A stretch of 64,000 bases of DNA from Maribacter thermophilus (GTDB lineage Bacteria > Bacteroidota > Bacteroidia > Flavobacteriales > Flavobacteriaceae): contig NZ_LDAS01000001.1 in the NCBI RefSeq assembly GCF_001020565.1, positions 2,442,520 to 2,506,519 of the forward strand. Reading direction: 5' to 3'. Positions 8,155 through 17,502 of this stretch are shown here, piece after piece. Every line of letters begins with the position of its first letter. Position 1 is the stretch's first letter. The notes beneath the pieces were generated by a model, which saw only the letters and a list, made by a program, of their open reading frames with translations, was not told the origin of the DNA and did not search any database. The translations under genes were made by a program, and so were the position numbers.

Positions 8155-9405
8155 ATGAACAAACAAAAACTAATAGGCCCATTTAAGCAACTGTTGACAA
8201 TGAACGTGTTGCCCTTAAAAGGCGCTCTATCGGATAGTCAATTACAGATCATAGAAAACGGGGGGCTACTGGTTTCCGAAGAAAAGATTGTAGCTACCGG
8301 CCTGTACGAATCTTTAAAAAAAGACCATCCCAAAGCAGAAATGTTCGAATTAAAGGGCGATCATGTCTGCCTTCCGGGTTTCATAGATGCCCATACACAT
8401 ATATGTTTTGGAGGTTCTAGAGCCAACGATTATGCCTTGCGAAATTCGGGTAAAAGTTATTTAGAGATTGCCAAAGCCGGAGGCGGTATCTGGGATACGG
8501 TGACCCAAACTAGATTGGCCTCCAAAGAGCAACTAACTATAAGCACTATAAAATTGGCCAATCGCCATCTTAAAAACGGAACTACCACTTTAGAGGTTAA
8601 AAGTGGTTATGGATTAACCGTTGCCGAAGAACTAAAAATGCTACAGGCCATACAAGATGCCAATGCATTACTTAAAACAGATTTGGTACCAACATGCCTT
8701 GCGGCCCATATGCTCCCCAAGGATTATGATGGTAACGAAGTTGCCTATTTAGAGGAAATAAGCACTTTGTTGTTCCCTAAGTTAAAAGAGCAACAATTAA
8801 CCAACAGAATAGATGCTTTTGTAGAAGAAAGCGCATTCTCCGTAGCACAGATAACCCCATATTTCTCAAAAGCAAAAGAAATGGGTTTTAACATTACCGT
8901 ACACGCCGATCAATTTACGACCGGGGGAAGCCAAGTGGCCGTAGATTTTAACGCGATCAGTGCCGATCATCTAGAGGCCAGTACCGAAAAGGAAATTGAG
9001 CTCTTGGCCAAGAGTAACACCATAGCTACGGCCTTGCCAGGGGCATCTATTGGCCTGGGCTGCAATTTTACCCCCGCCCGTAAACTTTTAGATGCCGGTG
9101 CCACCCTTGCCATTGCCAGTGACCACAACCCCGGTTCTGCACCAATGGGAGACCTGCTTACCCAAGCTACGATTCTTGGCACCTTTGAAAAATTGACCAA
9201 TGCCGAGGTATTGGCCGGTATAACCGTTCGTGCCGCCGCCGCCCTTAACCTTAACGACAGAGGAAAATTGACCGAAGGTCAGTTAGCTGACTTTAATTTA
9301 TTTCATACCGATAATTACCAAGAAATATTATACAACCAAGGCAACCTAAAACCTTGTATGGTATGGAAAAAAGGTGAATTGGTCTTTAATAAACACAAAG
9401 CTTGA
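8155..9405 (+). CDS. hutI: Imidazolonepropionase
   Basis: Hydrolyses 4-imidazolone-5-propionate to N-formimino-L-glutamate, third step of the pathway. 416 residues of the amidohydrolase superfamily. The metal-binding H-x-H is at 80-82 (GFIDAHTHICFGG). Further family marks are EVKSGYGL, HADQFT and the aspartate in ASDHNPGSAP. It lies between hutH and hutU, with two bases to the hutU start, so the operon order is H-I-U-G. Confidence 0.97.
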   Translation: MNKQKLIGPFKQLLTMNVLPLKGALSDSQLQIIENGGLLVSEEKIVATGLYESLKKDHPKAEMFELKGDHVCLPGFIDAHTHICFGGSRANDYALRNSGKSYLEIAKAGGGIWDTVTQTRLASKEQLTISTIKLANRHLKNGTTTLEVKSGYGLTVAEELKMLQAIQDANALLKTDLVPTCLAAHMLPKDYDGNEVAYLEEISTLLFPKLKEQQLTNRIDAFVEESAFSVAQITPYFSKAKEMGFNITVHADQFTTGGSQVAVDFNAISADHLEASTEKEIELLAKSNTIATALPGASIGLGCNFTPARKLLDAGATLAIASDHNPGSAPMGDLLTQATILGTFEKLTNAEVLAGITVRAAAALNLNDRGKLTEGQLADFNLFHTDNYQEILYNQGNLKPCMVWKKGELVFNKHKA

Positions 9406-9407
9406 TC

Positions 9408-11408
9408 ATGGATTTTAAATCTCAAATACTACAGGGAATTCCTTCTGAATTGCCCCCAAAAAAACATCGTTCGAACAAGGTCAGTCATGCCCCTGCAAGA
9501 AAGGATATACTTTCTGTTGAAGAAAAAAAACTGGCGATCAGAAACGCCCTGCGTTATTTTCCGGAAGAATGGCATGGGGAACTTTCCAAAGAATTTGCCC
9601 AAGAACTAAAAAATTATGGGCGCATTTATATGTATCGTTTTATGCCCGATTATGAAATGTACGCCAGGCCCATTTCAGAATACCCTTCGAAAACACCCCA
9701 TGCTGCGGCCATAATGCTCATGATACAGAACAATTTGAATCCTGCCGTTGCACAGCACCCCGAAGAGTTGATTACCTATGGCGGCAACGGAGCCGTGTTT
9801 CAGAACTGGGCTCAATACCTATTGACCATGCAGTATTTGGCGACAATAACAGATGAACAAACACTACATATCTACTCTGGGCATCCCATGGGACTTTTCC
9901 CTTCCTCTAAAAATGCACCAAGGGTCATCGTTACCAATGGTATGATGATCCCTAACTACTCGAGCCCCGATGATTGGGAAAAATACAATGCCCTTGGCGT
10001 AACGCAATACGGTCAAATGACAGCCGGGTCTTATATGTACATTGGACCTCAAGGCATTGTGCACGGCACTACCATTACCATTATGAATGCCTTTAGAAAA
10101 GTTTTAAAACCTACCGAAAGCACGAAAGGAAAGGTGTTTTTAACGGCCGGACTTGGTGGTATGAGCGGGGCCCAGCCCAAGGCCGGAAATATTGCCGAAT
10201 GCATTACGGTATGTGCCGAGGTAAACCCCGAAGCCGCCAAAAAAAGATATCGACAAGGTTGGGTAGATGAATTAATAGAGGATATAGATATTTTGGTGGA
10301 TAGAACCAAAAAGGCCATTGTAAAGAAAGAGACGGTGTCCCTTGCGTTTATAGGGAACGTCGTTATTGTCTGGGAGCGTTTTTACAAAGAAAAAATATTT
10401 GTGCATCTGGGATCGGACCAAACATCATTACATAACCCGTGGGCAGGAGGATATTACCCCGTAGACCTAAGCTTTGAAGAAGCCAATCAGCTTTTGAGTT
10501 CAGAACCTTCGCTATTTCAGGAGAAAGTAAGAGCATCTTTACGAAGACACGCTGCCGCCATTAACGAACACACCAAAAAAGGCACTTATTTTTTCGACTA
10601 CGGAAACGCCTTTTTGTTAGAAGCCTCCCGGGCAGGTGCCGATGTAATGGCAGAAAACAACATTGATTTTAAATACCCCTCTTATGTTCAAGATATTTTG
10701 GGACCCATGTGTTTCGATTATGGCTTTGGCCCTTTTCGTTGGGTGTGTACCTCTGGTGACCCAAAAGATTTAAAAATCACCGATGCCATCGCACTGAAAA
10801 TAATGGAACAGATAAAACTAAGTGCCCCAAAAGAGATCCAGCAACAGATGCAAGACAATATTAAATGGATAGCCGAAGCGGAAAAGAACCAGCTGGTCGT
10901 GGGATCCCAGGCCAGAATTTTATATACCGATGCAGAAGGAAGGGCAAAAATTGCCGAAGCTTTTAACCATGCCGTTGCATCAGGTGAAATTTCTGCACCC
11001 GTGGTTTTAGGTAGAGACCATCACGATGTTAGCGGAACAGATTCTCCGTACCGAGAGACCAGTAATATTTATGATGGCAGTAAATTTACGGCAGATATGG
11101 CCATCCACAACGTTATTGGCGATAGTTTTAGGGGGGCTACGTGGGTGTCTATACATAACGGTGGCGGCGTTGGATGGGGAGAAGTCATCAACGGAGGTTT
11201 CGGAATGGTTTTGGATGGATCCAAAGAAGCTTCCGAAAAATTAAAAAACATGCTTTTTTATGACGTAAACAACGGCATTTCACGTAGAAGCTGGGCACGG
11301 AACAAAGAAGCCATGTTTGCCATAAAAAGAGAAATGGAACGCACACCCAAACTCAAGGTAACTTTACCTAACTTAGTCGACGATCACCTATTACAAGATT
11401 TGTTTTAA
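9408..11408 (+). CDS. hutU: Urocanate hydratase
   Basis: Converts urocanate to imidazolonepropionate with a tightly bound NAD+. 666 residues, about 100 more than the E. coli-type enzyme; this longer form is, from memory, usual in Bacteroidota. Conserved segments include the nucleotide-binding GLGGMSGAQPKAG, YGGNGAVFQNWAQY and NGGGVGWGEVINGG near the end. The ATG at 9408 is preferred over a TTG six bases upstream that overlaps the hutI stop. Third gene of the hut operon. Confidence 0.96.
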   Translation: MDFKSQILQGIPSELPPKKHRSNKVSHAPARKDILSVEEKKLAIRNALRYFPEEWHGELSKEFAQELKNYGRIYMYRFMPDYEMYARPISEYPSKTPHAAAIMLMIQNNLNPAVAQHPEELITYGGNGAVFQNWAQYLLTMQYLATITDEQTLHIYSGHPMGLFPSSKNAPRVIVTNGMMIPNYSSPDDWEKYNALGVTQYGQMTAGSYMYIGPQGIVHGTTITIMNAFRKVLKPTESTKGKVFLTAGLGGMSGAQPKAGNIAECITVCAEVNPEAAKKRYRQGWVDELIEDIDILVDRTKKAIVKKETVSLAFIGNVVIVWERFYKEKIFVHLGSDQTSLHNPWAGGYYPVDLSFEEANQLLSSEPSLFQEKVRASLRRHAAAINEHTKKGTYFFDYGNAFLLEASRAGADVMAENNIDFKYPSYVQDILGPMCFDYGFGPFRWVCTSGDPKDLKITDAIALKIMEQIKLSAPKEIQQQMQDNIKWIAEAEKNQLVVGSQARILYTDAEGRAKIAEAFNHAVASGEISAPVVLGRDHHDVSGTDSPYRETSNIYDGSKFTADMAIHNVIGDSFRGATWVSIHNGGGVGWGEVINGGFGMVLDGSKEASEKLKNMLFYDVNNGISRRSWARNKEAMFAIKREMERTPKLKVTLPNLVDDHLLQDLF

Positions 11409-11419
11409 ACGAATAATTT

Positions 11420-12370
11420 ATGCCAAAATACAAACCTACTAAAGCTAATATATATACCGGAAGAACCTCCGACCAAGAATTGTATTTACATGAGAAGATC
11501 TTATGTACCGATATTTCCGAACTAAAAAGCAATACCAACAAGACCATAGCACTTTTGGGCTATGAATGTGATGAAGGCGTTAAATTGAACCAAGGTCGCA
11601 CAGGGGCCGTAAACGGACCCGATGCCATTAGAAAACAATTGGCAAAGCTGCCCAACCATCTTAACAAGAAAACATCTTTTTATGACGTAGGCAATGTAAG
11701 GCACGGCGATGGTGAACTTAAGGATACCCAAGCCTTACTTTCTAAAAAAGTAAGCGATCTATTAAAAGCTGGAGCTTTCCCCATTATCCTGGGAGGTGGT
11801 CATGATATGGCCTATGGCACGTATAACGGAATTAAAATAGCCAAGGACGATGCCACTATCGGCATTATAAATTTTGATGCCCATTTTGATTTACGATCCG
11901 ATAAAACCGGTTCCAATTCCGGCACTCCCTTTTTCCAAATAGCAAAAGATTGTCAGGCAAAAAACCTTCCCTTTCATTACCTATGTATGGGGATTAGACA
12001 AGATGCGAACGACGCTTCCCTATTTAAGACCGCCAAGGAACTAGATGTGATCTATATACAGCGCGATACTTTTAGAATAGAGTTCCACAATGAGATAAAT
12101 GCTTGGATAAATGCTTTCATTAAAAATGTGGATCTCGTTTATGTTACCATAGATCTAGATGGTTTTTCCTCTGCATACGCCCCAGGGGTAAGTGCCCCGT
12201 CACCTATGGGTTTTACCCCAGATGTGGTCTTGGAAAGTTTAAAGACCATTACGCTTTCGGGTAAGTTGGCAGCTGTGGATATTGCCGAAATGAATCCTAC
12301 TTACGACGTAGACCATCAAACGGCAAGGCTGGCCGCTTCGTTAATACATGGTATTATACATGCCCATTAG
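11420..12370 (+). CDS. hutG: Formimidoylglutamase (ureohydrolase family)
   Basis: Cleaves N-formimino-L-glutamate to glutamate and formamide, ending the pathway. 316 residues of the arginase/agmatinase fold. Binuclear manganese motifs are intact: GGGHD (125-129), NFDAHFD (151-157) and TIDLDGF followed by the APGVSAPSP loop. Last gene of the hut operon. A family member alone could be an agmatinase, but the operon decides the function. Confidence 0.95.
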   Translation: MPKYKPTKANIYTGRTSDQELYLHEKILCTDISELKSNTNKTIALLGYECDEGVKLNQGRTGAVNGPDAIRKQLAKLPNHLNKKTSFYDVGNVRHGDGELKDTQALLSKKVSDLLKAGAFPIILGGGHDMAYGTYNGIKIAKDDATIGIINFDAHFDLRSDKTGSNSGTPFFQIAKDCQAKNLPFHYLCMGIRQDANDASLFKTAKELDVIYIQRDTFRIEFHNEINAWINAFIKNVDLVYVTIDLDGFSSAYAPGVSAPSPMGFTPDVVLESLKTITLSGKLAAVDIAEMNPTYDVDHQTARLAASLIHGIIHAH

Positions 12371-12692
12371 AAAGGAACTGTCATAAACAAAAAAAGCCTC
12401 CCTTTAATGGAAAGCCTTTCATTGGTTACTACCGATTTATAAAATCGATAACCATAACTGCCTCAAATGTTGCTTGAGGCACAACACAACAAGACAAAGA
12501 TAACAAAGGTTTTCAACTTTTGGCAAATAGTTGCGAAATATACATACCTAAAATACCTTTTGAAAGATACCGGTTCAACCATACCCACATGGCACACCAA
12601 CACATATAGCACTGGAGATCAACAAACTTTATCAAATTTTAAAAAAAAATTAACCCCCTTTTTGCGGAATAAAGCCTAACTTATAATAAAAA
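12371..12692 (+). other. Gap after hutG with two hairpins
   Basis: No convincing gene. Two inverted repeats are seen: a compound hairpin at 12424-12453 (outer arms GGTTA/TAACC, inner arms CGATTT/AAATCG) and TGCCTCAA-N7-TTGAGGCA at 12459-12481. Neither is followed by a T run, so they are not typical intrinsic terminators, though they may shape the 3' end of the hut transcript. A 70-codon frame at 12467-12679 has no family features and begins inside the second hairpin. Confidence 0.45.
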
Positions 12693-12920
12693 ATGAAAGC
12701 CTCATCTCATGTTTGGGTACTAATGGCCACAATGGCCTTGGTCACCGTTACGATTATGTCAGTCATGGACTTTCCGTTCAACTGGATTTTTTATTGCACC
12801 GTACTAGGGCAGGCATTGGTTATATGGATGGTATACAAAGTACTTACCGAAAACTATAGCACCCATAAAATCTTCGATGATTTTTACGAAGATGCTCCCA
12901 TTGATGAAAGAGTTATTTAG
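12693..12920 (+). CDS. Small two-helix membrane protein, unknown function
   Basis: 75 residues with two hydrophobic helices (VWVLMATMALVTVTIMSV and WIFYCTVLGQALVIWMVYKV) and an acidic cytoplasm-type tail ending DDFYEDAPIDERVI. I do not recognise a named family. It is convergent with the universal stress protein gene and overlaps its end by eight bases. Position next to Fnr, Usp and the cbb3 cluster suggests a membrane or respiration role, which is inference only. Confidence 0.65.
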   Translation: MKASSHVWVLMATMALVTVTIMSVMDFPFNWIFYCTVLGQALVIWMVYKVLTENYSTHKIFDDFYEDAPIDERVI

Positions 12921-13815
12921 AAAGCGACATCTCATCATGGTTTTTGACCCTGGCGTTCGAGGTCATACCAAGCTCGGGTATAACGAACAGGGGTATTTGC
13001 GTATGAAACGCAACCCTTTTTACGATCGGCTCCCTGGTCAACTGTTCCATATAGCTATGCTGATAATTTAACATGGCCAATAAATGAATGCCCATTTCCC
13101 TTGAAAAAACCTCCAGTGTTTTTGAAACAGAATTTAATTCGGAAATTGTATGTATGTAGTGCTCAACATCACCCAAATATTTACGTAACATCTCTAGGTT
13201 AAACTGTTGCAGCTCTGTTAAATTTTTAATCTCATATTGCACATGTACCACTCTTATGGTAGCCTCAAAAAAATTGGCCAACTCTATCAGCGGCCTTAAC
13301 TCCGACTTTGTATAAAAACGCGTAAAATCCGTAGCAAAGGCTATTTCTGAAGGTCTTTTAAAATCGTGGTTGTACGGTATGGCCAATACCGGGCAGTCTT
13401 TTATTGTTTTTATGACCCCGACCGTATTGCTGCCCATAAACACATCCTCGATGCTACTGGCACCTTTGGTGCCCATAATTACCATTTCTATTTTATACAA
13501 GGCGACAGTCTCGACAATTTCATCCACCAACAAGCTAAAAGATGATATTGTTTTAAACTGGTGTTTTTTATTACCGTATTCGTTTCGAATTCTTTCCAAC
13601 ACCTTGGCAAGGCCCATTTTTGAGTATTCCTCGGCACTATTGCTCATACGCCCCTCTTCTAAAGATGTAGCCATAAACCTACTGCTAGATATGGCAGGCG
13701 TGTACGTATTCAACAAATAAAAAGTACACTCTTGGTTACGGAACATTGTTAAAGCATACTTCACAGCGTTCCATGCACATTCAGAAAAATCAGTAGGAAT
13801 CAATACATGCTTCAT
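12913..13815 (-). CDS. Universal stress protein (two UspA-like domains)
   Basis: 300 residues; two tandem Usp domains. The first begins MKHVLIPTDFSECAWNAVKYA and ends with the nucleotide-binding-type loop VIMGTKGASSIEDVFMGSNT. The second starts at about EIAFATDFTRF and is less complete: the G-2X-G-9X-G(S/T) loop is not obvious, so it may not bind ATP. The ATG at 13815 is used; an upstream TTG-type start would add eight residues and fall near the predicted transcription start. An FNR-type box lies upstream, so induction under low oxygen is likely. Confidence 0.88.
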   Translation of the reverse strand: MKHVLIPTDFSECAWNAVKYALTMFRNQECTFYLLNTYTPAISSSRFMATSLEEGRMSNSAEEYSKMGLAKVLERIRNEYGNKKHQFKTISSFSLLVDEIVETVALYKIEMVIMGTKGASSIEDVFMGSNTVGVIKTIKDCPVLAIPYNHDFKRPSEIAFATDFTRFYTKSELRPLIELANFFEATIRVVHVQYEIKNLTELQQFNLEMLRKYLGDVEHYIHTISELNSVSKTLEVFSREMGIHLLAMLNYQHSYMEQLTREPIVKRVAFHTQIPLFVIPELGMTSNARVKNHDEMSLSK

Positions 13816-13842
13816 AGATACCATATTACATATAAACATGGG

Positions 13843-13885
13843 TAAAAGTATCTCTTCAAAAAAAGTAAAACTATGACATCTATCA
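13843..13885 (-). promoter_or_regulatory. FNR-type box and -7 element of the universal stress protein gene
   Basis: Plus-strand TGACATCTATCA at 13874-13885 fits TGAY-N4-RTCA. On the minus strand the -7 element TACTTTTA begins at 13850, 29.5 bp from the box centre. The same distance recurs at three other promoters in this window. Confidence 0.72.
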
Positions 13886-13931
13886 GGTTTTCATAAGCAC
13901 CCGGTAACCCTAAACATACTGTACCTGTATA

Positions 13932-14621
13932 TCAAAACCCTTCGGCCAATTCCTTTAGCGCACGTTCATCTGCGATGCATATTTTTTTTCCTGAAGTCTT
14001 AAGAAATCCTTTCTTTTTAAATTCGGATATAATTCGGATACACGACTCAACAGCCGTACCTACAACATTGGAAATATCTTCACGAGAAAGAGTAAGGTTC
14101 AAAAAGCCATCTTCATCCTCACCATAGTTATTTTTCAGATAAAGAAAAGCCTCTGCAACACGTTGCTTAACACTTTTTTGGCTCATGTTTACCAAAACGT
14201 CGTCGGCTTCCTTTAAATCATGGGCCATATGGCGCAAAACCTCTAAAGTAAAATTAGGATTGGTACGTAGGGTAGAAACAATATGTTCTTTTGGTATGAA
14301 GCACACCTCCATATCGCTAACGGCTACTGCACTTAGGTTTACATTTTCTTCCGCAACTACGGATCGTTGCCCAATTACCTCTCCTTTACTGGCCAATTTT
14401 ACGATCTGATCCTTACCATTGGCACTTAATTTTGAAAGTTTGGATATACCGTTCCTTATACAGTAAACACCATCTAGTTTTTCACCCTCCTCGAAAATGG
14501 GTTCACCTTTTTTAATGCATTTGGTAACTTTTGAATCGGACACCTTCTTTAACTCCTCTTTACTCATTGCACGTAAAGAATTGAATTGGCGAATTATGCA
14601 ACTTTCACACCTGCTTTCCAT
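13932..14621 (-). CDS. Crp/Fnr family transcriptional regulator
   Basis: 229 residues: cyclic-nucleotide-like beta-roll (about 30-115), long dimer helix, and a C-terminal helix-turn-helix (LTLSREDISNVVGTAVESCI). The recognition helix keeps Glu192 and Arg196 in the E-x-x-x-R pattern that reads TGA/TCA half-sites, matching the boxes found nearby. Cysteines lie at 5, 8, 35, 54, 107, 194 and 215. The N-terminal CxxC resembles but does not equal the classic Fnr iron-sulfur pattern, so oxygen sensing is plausible but unproven. It is divergent from ccoI and shares the 14673-14684 box; a poor -7 (TACTTTCA, 14649-14642) at the same spacing suggests possible autoregulation. Confidence 0.9.
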   Translation of the reverse strand: MESRCESCIIRQFNSLRAMSKEELKKVSDSKVTKCIKKGEPIFEEGEKLDGVYCIRNGISKLSKLSANGKDQIVKLASKGEVIGQRSVVAEENVNLSAVAVSDMEVCFIPKEHIVSTLRTNPNFTLEVLRHMAHDLKEADDVLVNMSQKSVKQRVAEAFLYLKNNYGEDEDGFLNLTLSREDISNVVGTAVESCIRIISEFKKKGFLKTSGKKICIADERALKELAEGF

Positions 14622-14672
14622 TTGAAAAAAATTATAAGCGGTGAAAGTAATTATTTCGGGAAAATTAAAAAT

Positions 14673-14715
14673 TGATAAATATCATGTTTTTTAGTACTCT
14701 CAAACAGCATCTTTG
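14673..14715 (+). promoter_or_regulatory. FNR-type box and -7 element of ccoI
   Basis: TGATAAATATCA at 14673-14684 is a dyad with TGAT/ATCA half-sites. The -7-like CATCTTTG is at 14708-14715, 29.5 bp from the box centre. That would place the box near -41.5, the class II activator position. The same 12-mer recurs in front of ccoS. Confidence 0.8.
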
Positions 14716-14739
14716 CAAAAGGGTATTAGCAAATGGATT

Positions 14740-17136
14740 ATGGACAAACAAAATTGTTATCACTGTGGTGACGAGTGTGGTTCAAATGTAATCGAATATG
14801 ACGAAAAGTATTTTTGTTGTAATGGATGCAAAACGGTTTATGAAATTTTTTCAGAAAACGACCTCTCTTATTATTACGATCTTCAGTCTGGTGCGGGTAG
14901 CACTCCAACGGCCATAGAAGGCAAGTACGATTTTTTGGACAACGAAACCATCGTTGACCGGCTAACCGAATTCAATGATGGTAGTCTACAAATAGTAAAC
15001 CTGTATATTCCCCTTATACATTGCAGTTCTTGTATTTGGGTACTGGAAAACATGAACAAATTAAATCCGTTCATTACCCAATCTCAAGTAGATTTTCCCA
15101 AAAAGACCGTTCGAATCACCTATAATAGTAAAGGAATATCATTGAAGCAACTGGCCGTATTATTAACAAAAATAGGATACGAGCCATATATCTCTTTAGA
15201 TGATTTTGACAACAAGAAAAAAAGTACCGACAGAAGTCTTATCTATAAATTAGGGGTTGCCGGCTTTGCCTTTGGCAATGTCATGTTTTTATCGTTCCCT
15301 GAATATTTTGACCTTAGTACCAGCGAGGCATCTGGTGGAGAGTATTGGCTGAACCAATACGAAGATGTGTTCAGATGGTTGATGTTCGCATTTTCGTTGC
15401 CCGTGGTCTTTTATGCCGGAGCAGATTATTTTATATCCGCTTACAAAGGATTGCGCAGTAAAATATTGAACATAGATGTACCTATTTCCTTAGGTATTTT
15501 GGTATTGTTCTTACGAAGTACCCTTGAAATTATATTTGATTGGGGAAGTGGTTTTTTTGACTCGCTTACAGGCTTGGTTTTCTTTTTGCTGCTAGGCAAG
15601 TTCTTTCAACAAAAAACATATTCGTTTTTGTCTTTCGAACGGGATTACAAATCTTATTTCCCTATTGCGGTAACCAAGATTTTTGAAAACGGAAAAGAAG
15701 AAAGCACCCAAGTACATGAAATAAAACAAGGGGACAGGCTATTAATTAGAAACGAAGAATTGATTCCCGTAGACGGTATTTTATTAAAGGGAAAGGCAAA
15801 AATAGATTACAGTTTTGTCACTGGTGAATCAGTACCCGTGGAGAGGGAATTTGGAGATAAAGTATTTGCGGGAGGAAGGCAAATGAATGGCCCGATAGAA
15901 ATGGAGGCCTTAAAATCCGTTTCTCAAAGTTACCTCACCCAATTATGGAGCAACTCGGTATTCAAGACCGATAAATCTACAAGGTTTCAAACGCTTACGG
16001 ATAGTATTGGAAAAAGATTCACCATCGGTGTACTTTCCATCGCCTTTTTGGCCACCGCTTTCTGGCTTTATCATGATCCAAGCAAGGCCATGAACGTATT
16101 TACGGCGGTCTTGATCATAGCATGCCCATGTGCTATTGCCTTGGCATCCCCTTTTACCTTGGGCAACATGTTACGGATCTTTGGACAGAAAAAATTCTAT
16201 CTCAGAGATACGGCTACCATTGAACAATTAGCCCAAGTAGATACGGCCATATTCGACAAAACAGGAACTATTACCACCACCCGGAAAAGCACTGCCACAT
16301 ACGAGGGCATGCCTTTGACCCCAAAAGAGGAATCGCTTTTAAAAAATACGTTACGTGCCTCTAACCACCCGCTCAGCAGGGCTTTATACGACCTCTTGGA
16401 AGAGCAGAACATTGTGACCCTAGATGAGTACGAAGAACATTTGGGAAAAGGCGTGGAAGGCAGTAAAGGCAATGAACATATAAAGATAGGATCCTCTAAT
16501 TTTGTGGGAAACCACCAGGCCGGTGACAGTGCAAATACGGCTGTGCATATTGCAAGTAATGACCTTTACAAAGGAAAATATATATTCCATAACGAATATA
16601 GAGAAGGGGTTTCAGAGCTTTTTAAAAATATGTCCGAAACCTTTCAAATAGCCATTTTATCTGGTGACAATGAAGGAGAAAAAGCCAATCTGGAAAAATT
16701 GTTACCTAAACTAACCCCCCTCTTTTTCAATCAAAAACCGGAAGACAAATTAGAGTTCATAAAATCACTTCAAAAGCAGCATAAAAAAGTATTAATGGTA
16801 GGTGACGGCCTCAACGATGCAGGAGCCTTGGCACAGGCAGAGGTAGGCATCGCCGTCTCGGAGAACATCAATGTTTTCTCCCCCGCGTGCGATGGGATCA
16901 TGGATGCCTCCAAACTTAAACAACTGTACAACTACATTATGGCTTCTAAAAAGGCCATGAAGATTATAAAATTAAGCTTCATATTGTCACTGTTGTATAA
17001 TGTAATTGGACTCTACTTCGCCGTTACAGGACAACTAGAACCCGTAATCGCCGCCATACTAATGCCACTAAGCTCCATTAGCGTAGTAGGTTTCACAACA
17101 ATCATGACCAATCTTATTGGAAGAAAACTTAACTAA
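14740..17136 (+). CDS. ccoI: Copper-translocating P-type ATPase for cbb3 oxidase assembly
   Basis: Exports copper across the inner membrane for assembly of the cbb3 oxidase copper centre. 798 residues. An N-terminal cysteine-rich module (CYHCGDEC and CCNGC) precedes a metal-binding domain with CSSC. Then come membrane helices, the actuator TGES motif (TGESVPVE), the CPC motif in the membrane (ACPCAIALASP), the phosphorylation site DKTGT and the hinge GDGLNDAGAL. The ATG at 14740 is preferred over a TTG at 14713 that lies inside the -7 element. It stands alone between two FNR-type boxes. Confidence 0.95.
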   Translation: MDKQNCYHCGDECGSNVIEYDEKYFCCNGCKTVYEIFSENDLSYYYDLQSGAGSTPTAIEGKYDFLDNETIVDRLTEFNDGSLQIVNLYIPLIHCSSCIWVLENMNKLNPFITQSQVDFPKKTVRITYNSKGISLKQLAVLLTKIGYEPYISLDDFDNKKKSTDRSLIYKLGVAGFAFGNVMFLSFPEYFDLSTSEASGGEYWLNQYEDVFRWLMFAFSLPVVFYAGADYFISAYKGLRSKILNIDVPISLGILVLFLRSTLEIIFDWGSGFFDSLTGLVFFLLLGKFFQQKTYSFLSFERDYKSYFPIAVTKIFENGKEESTQVHEIKQGDRLLIRNEELIPVDGILLKGKAKIDYSFVTGESVPVEREFGDKVFAGGRQMNGPIEMEALKSVSQSYLTQLWSNSVFKTDKSTRFQTLTDSIGKRFTIGVLSIAFLATAFWLYHDPSKAMNVFTAVLIIACPCAIALASPFTLGNMLRIFGQKKFYLRDTATIEQLAQVDTAIFDKTGTITTTRKSTATYEGMPLTPKEESLLKNTLRASNHPLSRALYDLLEEQNIVTLDEYEEHLGKGVEGSKGNEHIKIGSSNFVGNHQAGDSANTAVHIASNDLYKGKYIFHNEYREGVSELFKNMSETFQIAILSGDNEGEKANLEKLLPKLTPLFFNQKPEDKLEFIKSLQKQHKKVLMVGDGLNDAGALAQAEVGIAVSENINVFSPACDGIMDASKLKQLYNYIMASKKAMKIIKLSFILSLLYNVIGLYFAVTGQLEPVIAAILMPLSSISVVGFTTIMTNLIGRKLN

Positions 17137-17230
17137 AGCATTAAAAAATTATGTTCAATATACTAAACAATCCCTTTTTACAAAATAGCAAAACCCACGA
17201 ATTTATAGGTGCGTTATTTTATCACAAACC

Positions 17231-17273
17231 TGATAAATATCATATTTAAAACTAATCGTCAACGGTAATTTTA
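17231..17273 (+). promoter_or_regulatory. FNR-type box and -7 element of the ccoS-NO-Q-P operon
   Basis: TGATAAATATCA at 17231-17242, identical to the ccoI box, with TAATTTTA at 17266-17273. The centre-to-element distance is again 29.5 bp. ccoS starts at 17293, about 14 bases after the expected transcription start. Confidence 0.82.
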
Positions 17274-17292
17274 CCCCATAATTCAAAAAGGT

Positions 17293-17496
17293 ATGAGTGT
17301 CATTTATATTCTATTGGCCATCAGTATAACTGTTGCCATCATTTTTTTTGTCGCCTTTATTATATCGGTAAAAAACGGACAATACGATGATTCCTATACT
17401 CCATCGGTAAGGATACTTTTTGAAGACGAACTTGTCAAGAAAAAAAAGAATTCAAAGAAAACCAAAATAGATACATCAATAGAAATCAATAACTAA
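17293..17496 (+). CDS. ccoS: cbb3 oxidase maturation protein CcoS
   Basis: 67 residues: one N-terminal membrane helix (VIYILLAISITVAIIFFVAF), then the short family motif around SVKNGQYDD and a basic tail. CcoS is needed for cofactor insertion into cbb3 oxidase. First gene after the FNR-type promoter, six bases before ccoNO. Confidence 0.9.
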   Translation: MSVIYILLAISITVAIIFFVAFIISVKNGQYDDSYTPSVRILFEDELVKKKKNSKKTKIDTSIEINN

Positions 17497-17502
17497 TCAA
17501 CT

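Noticed and set aside
12467-12679. A 70-codon frame after hutG
   Set aside because: No family features, starts inside a hairpin, AT-rich composition without coding character.
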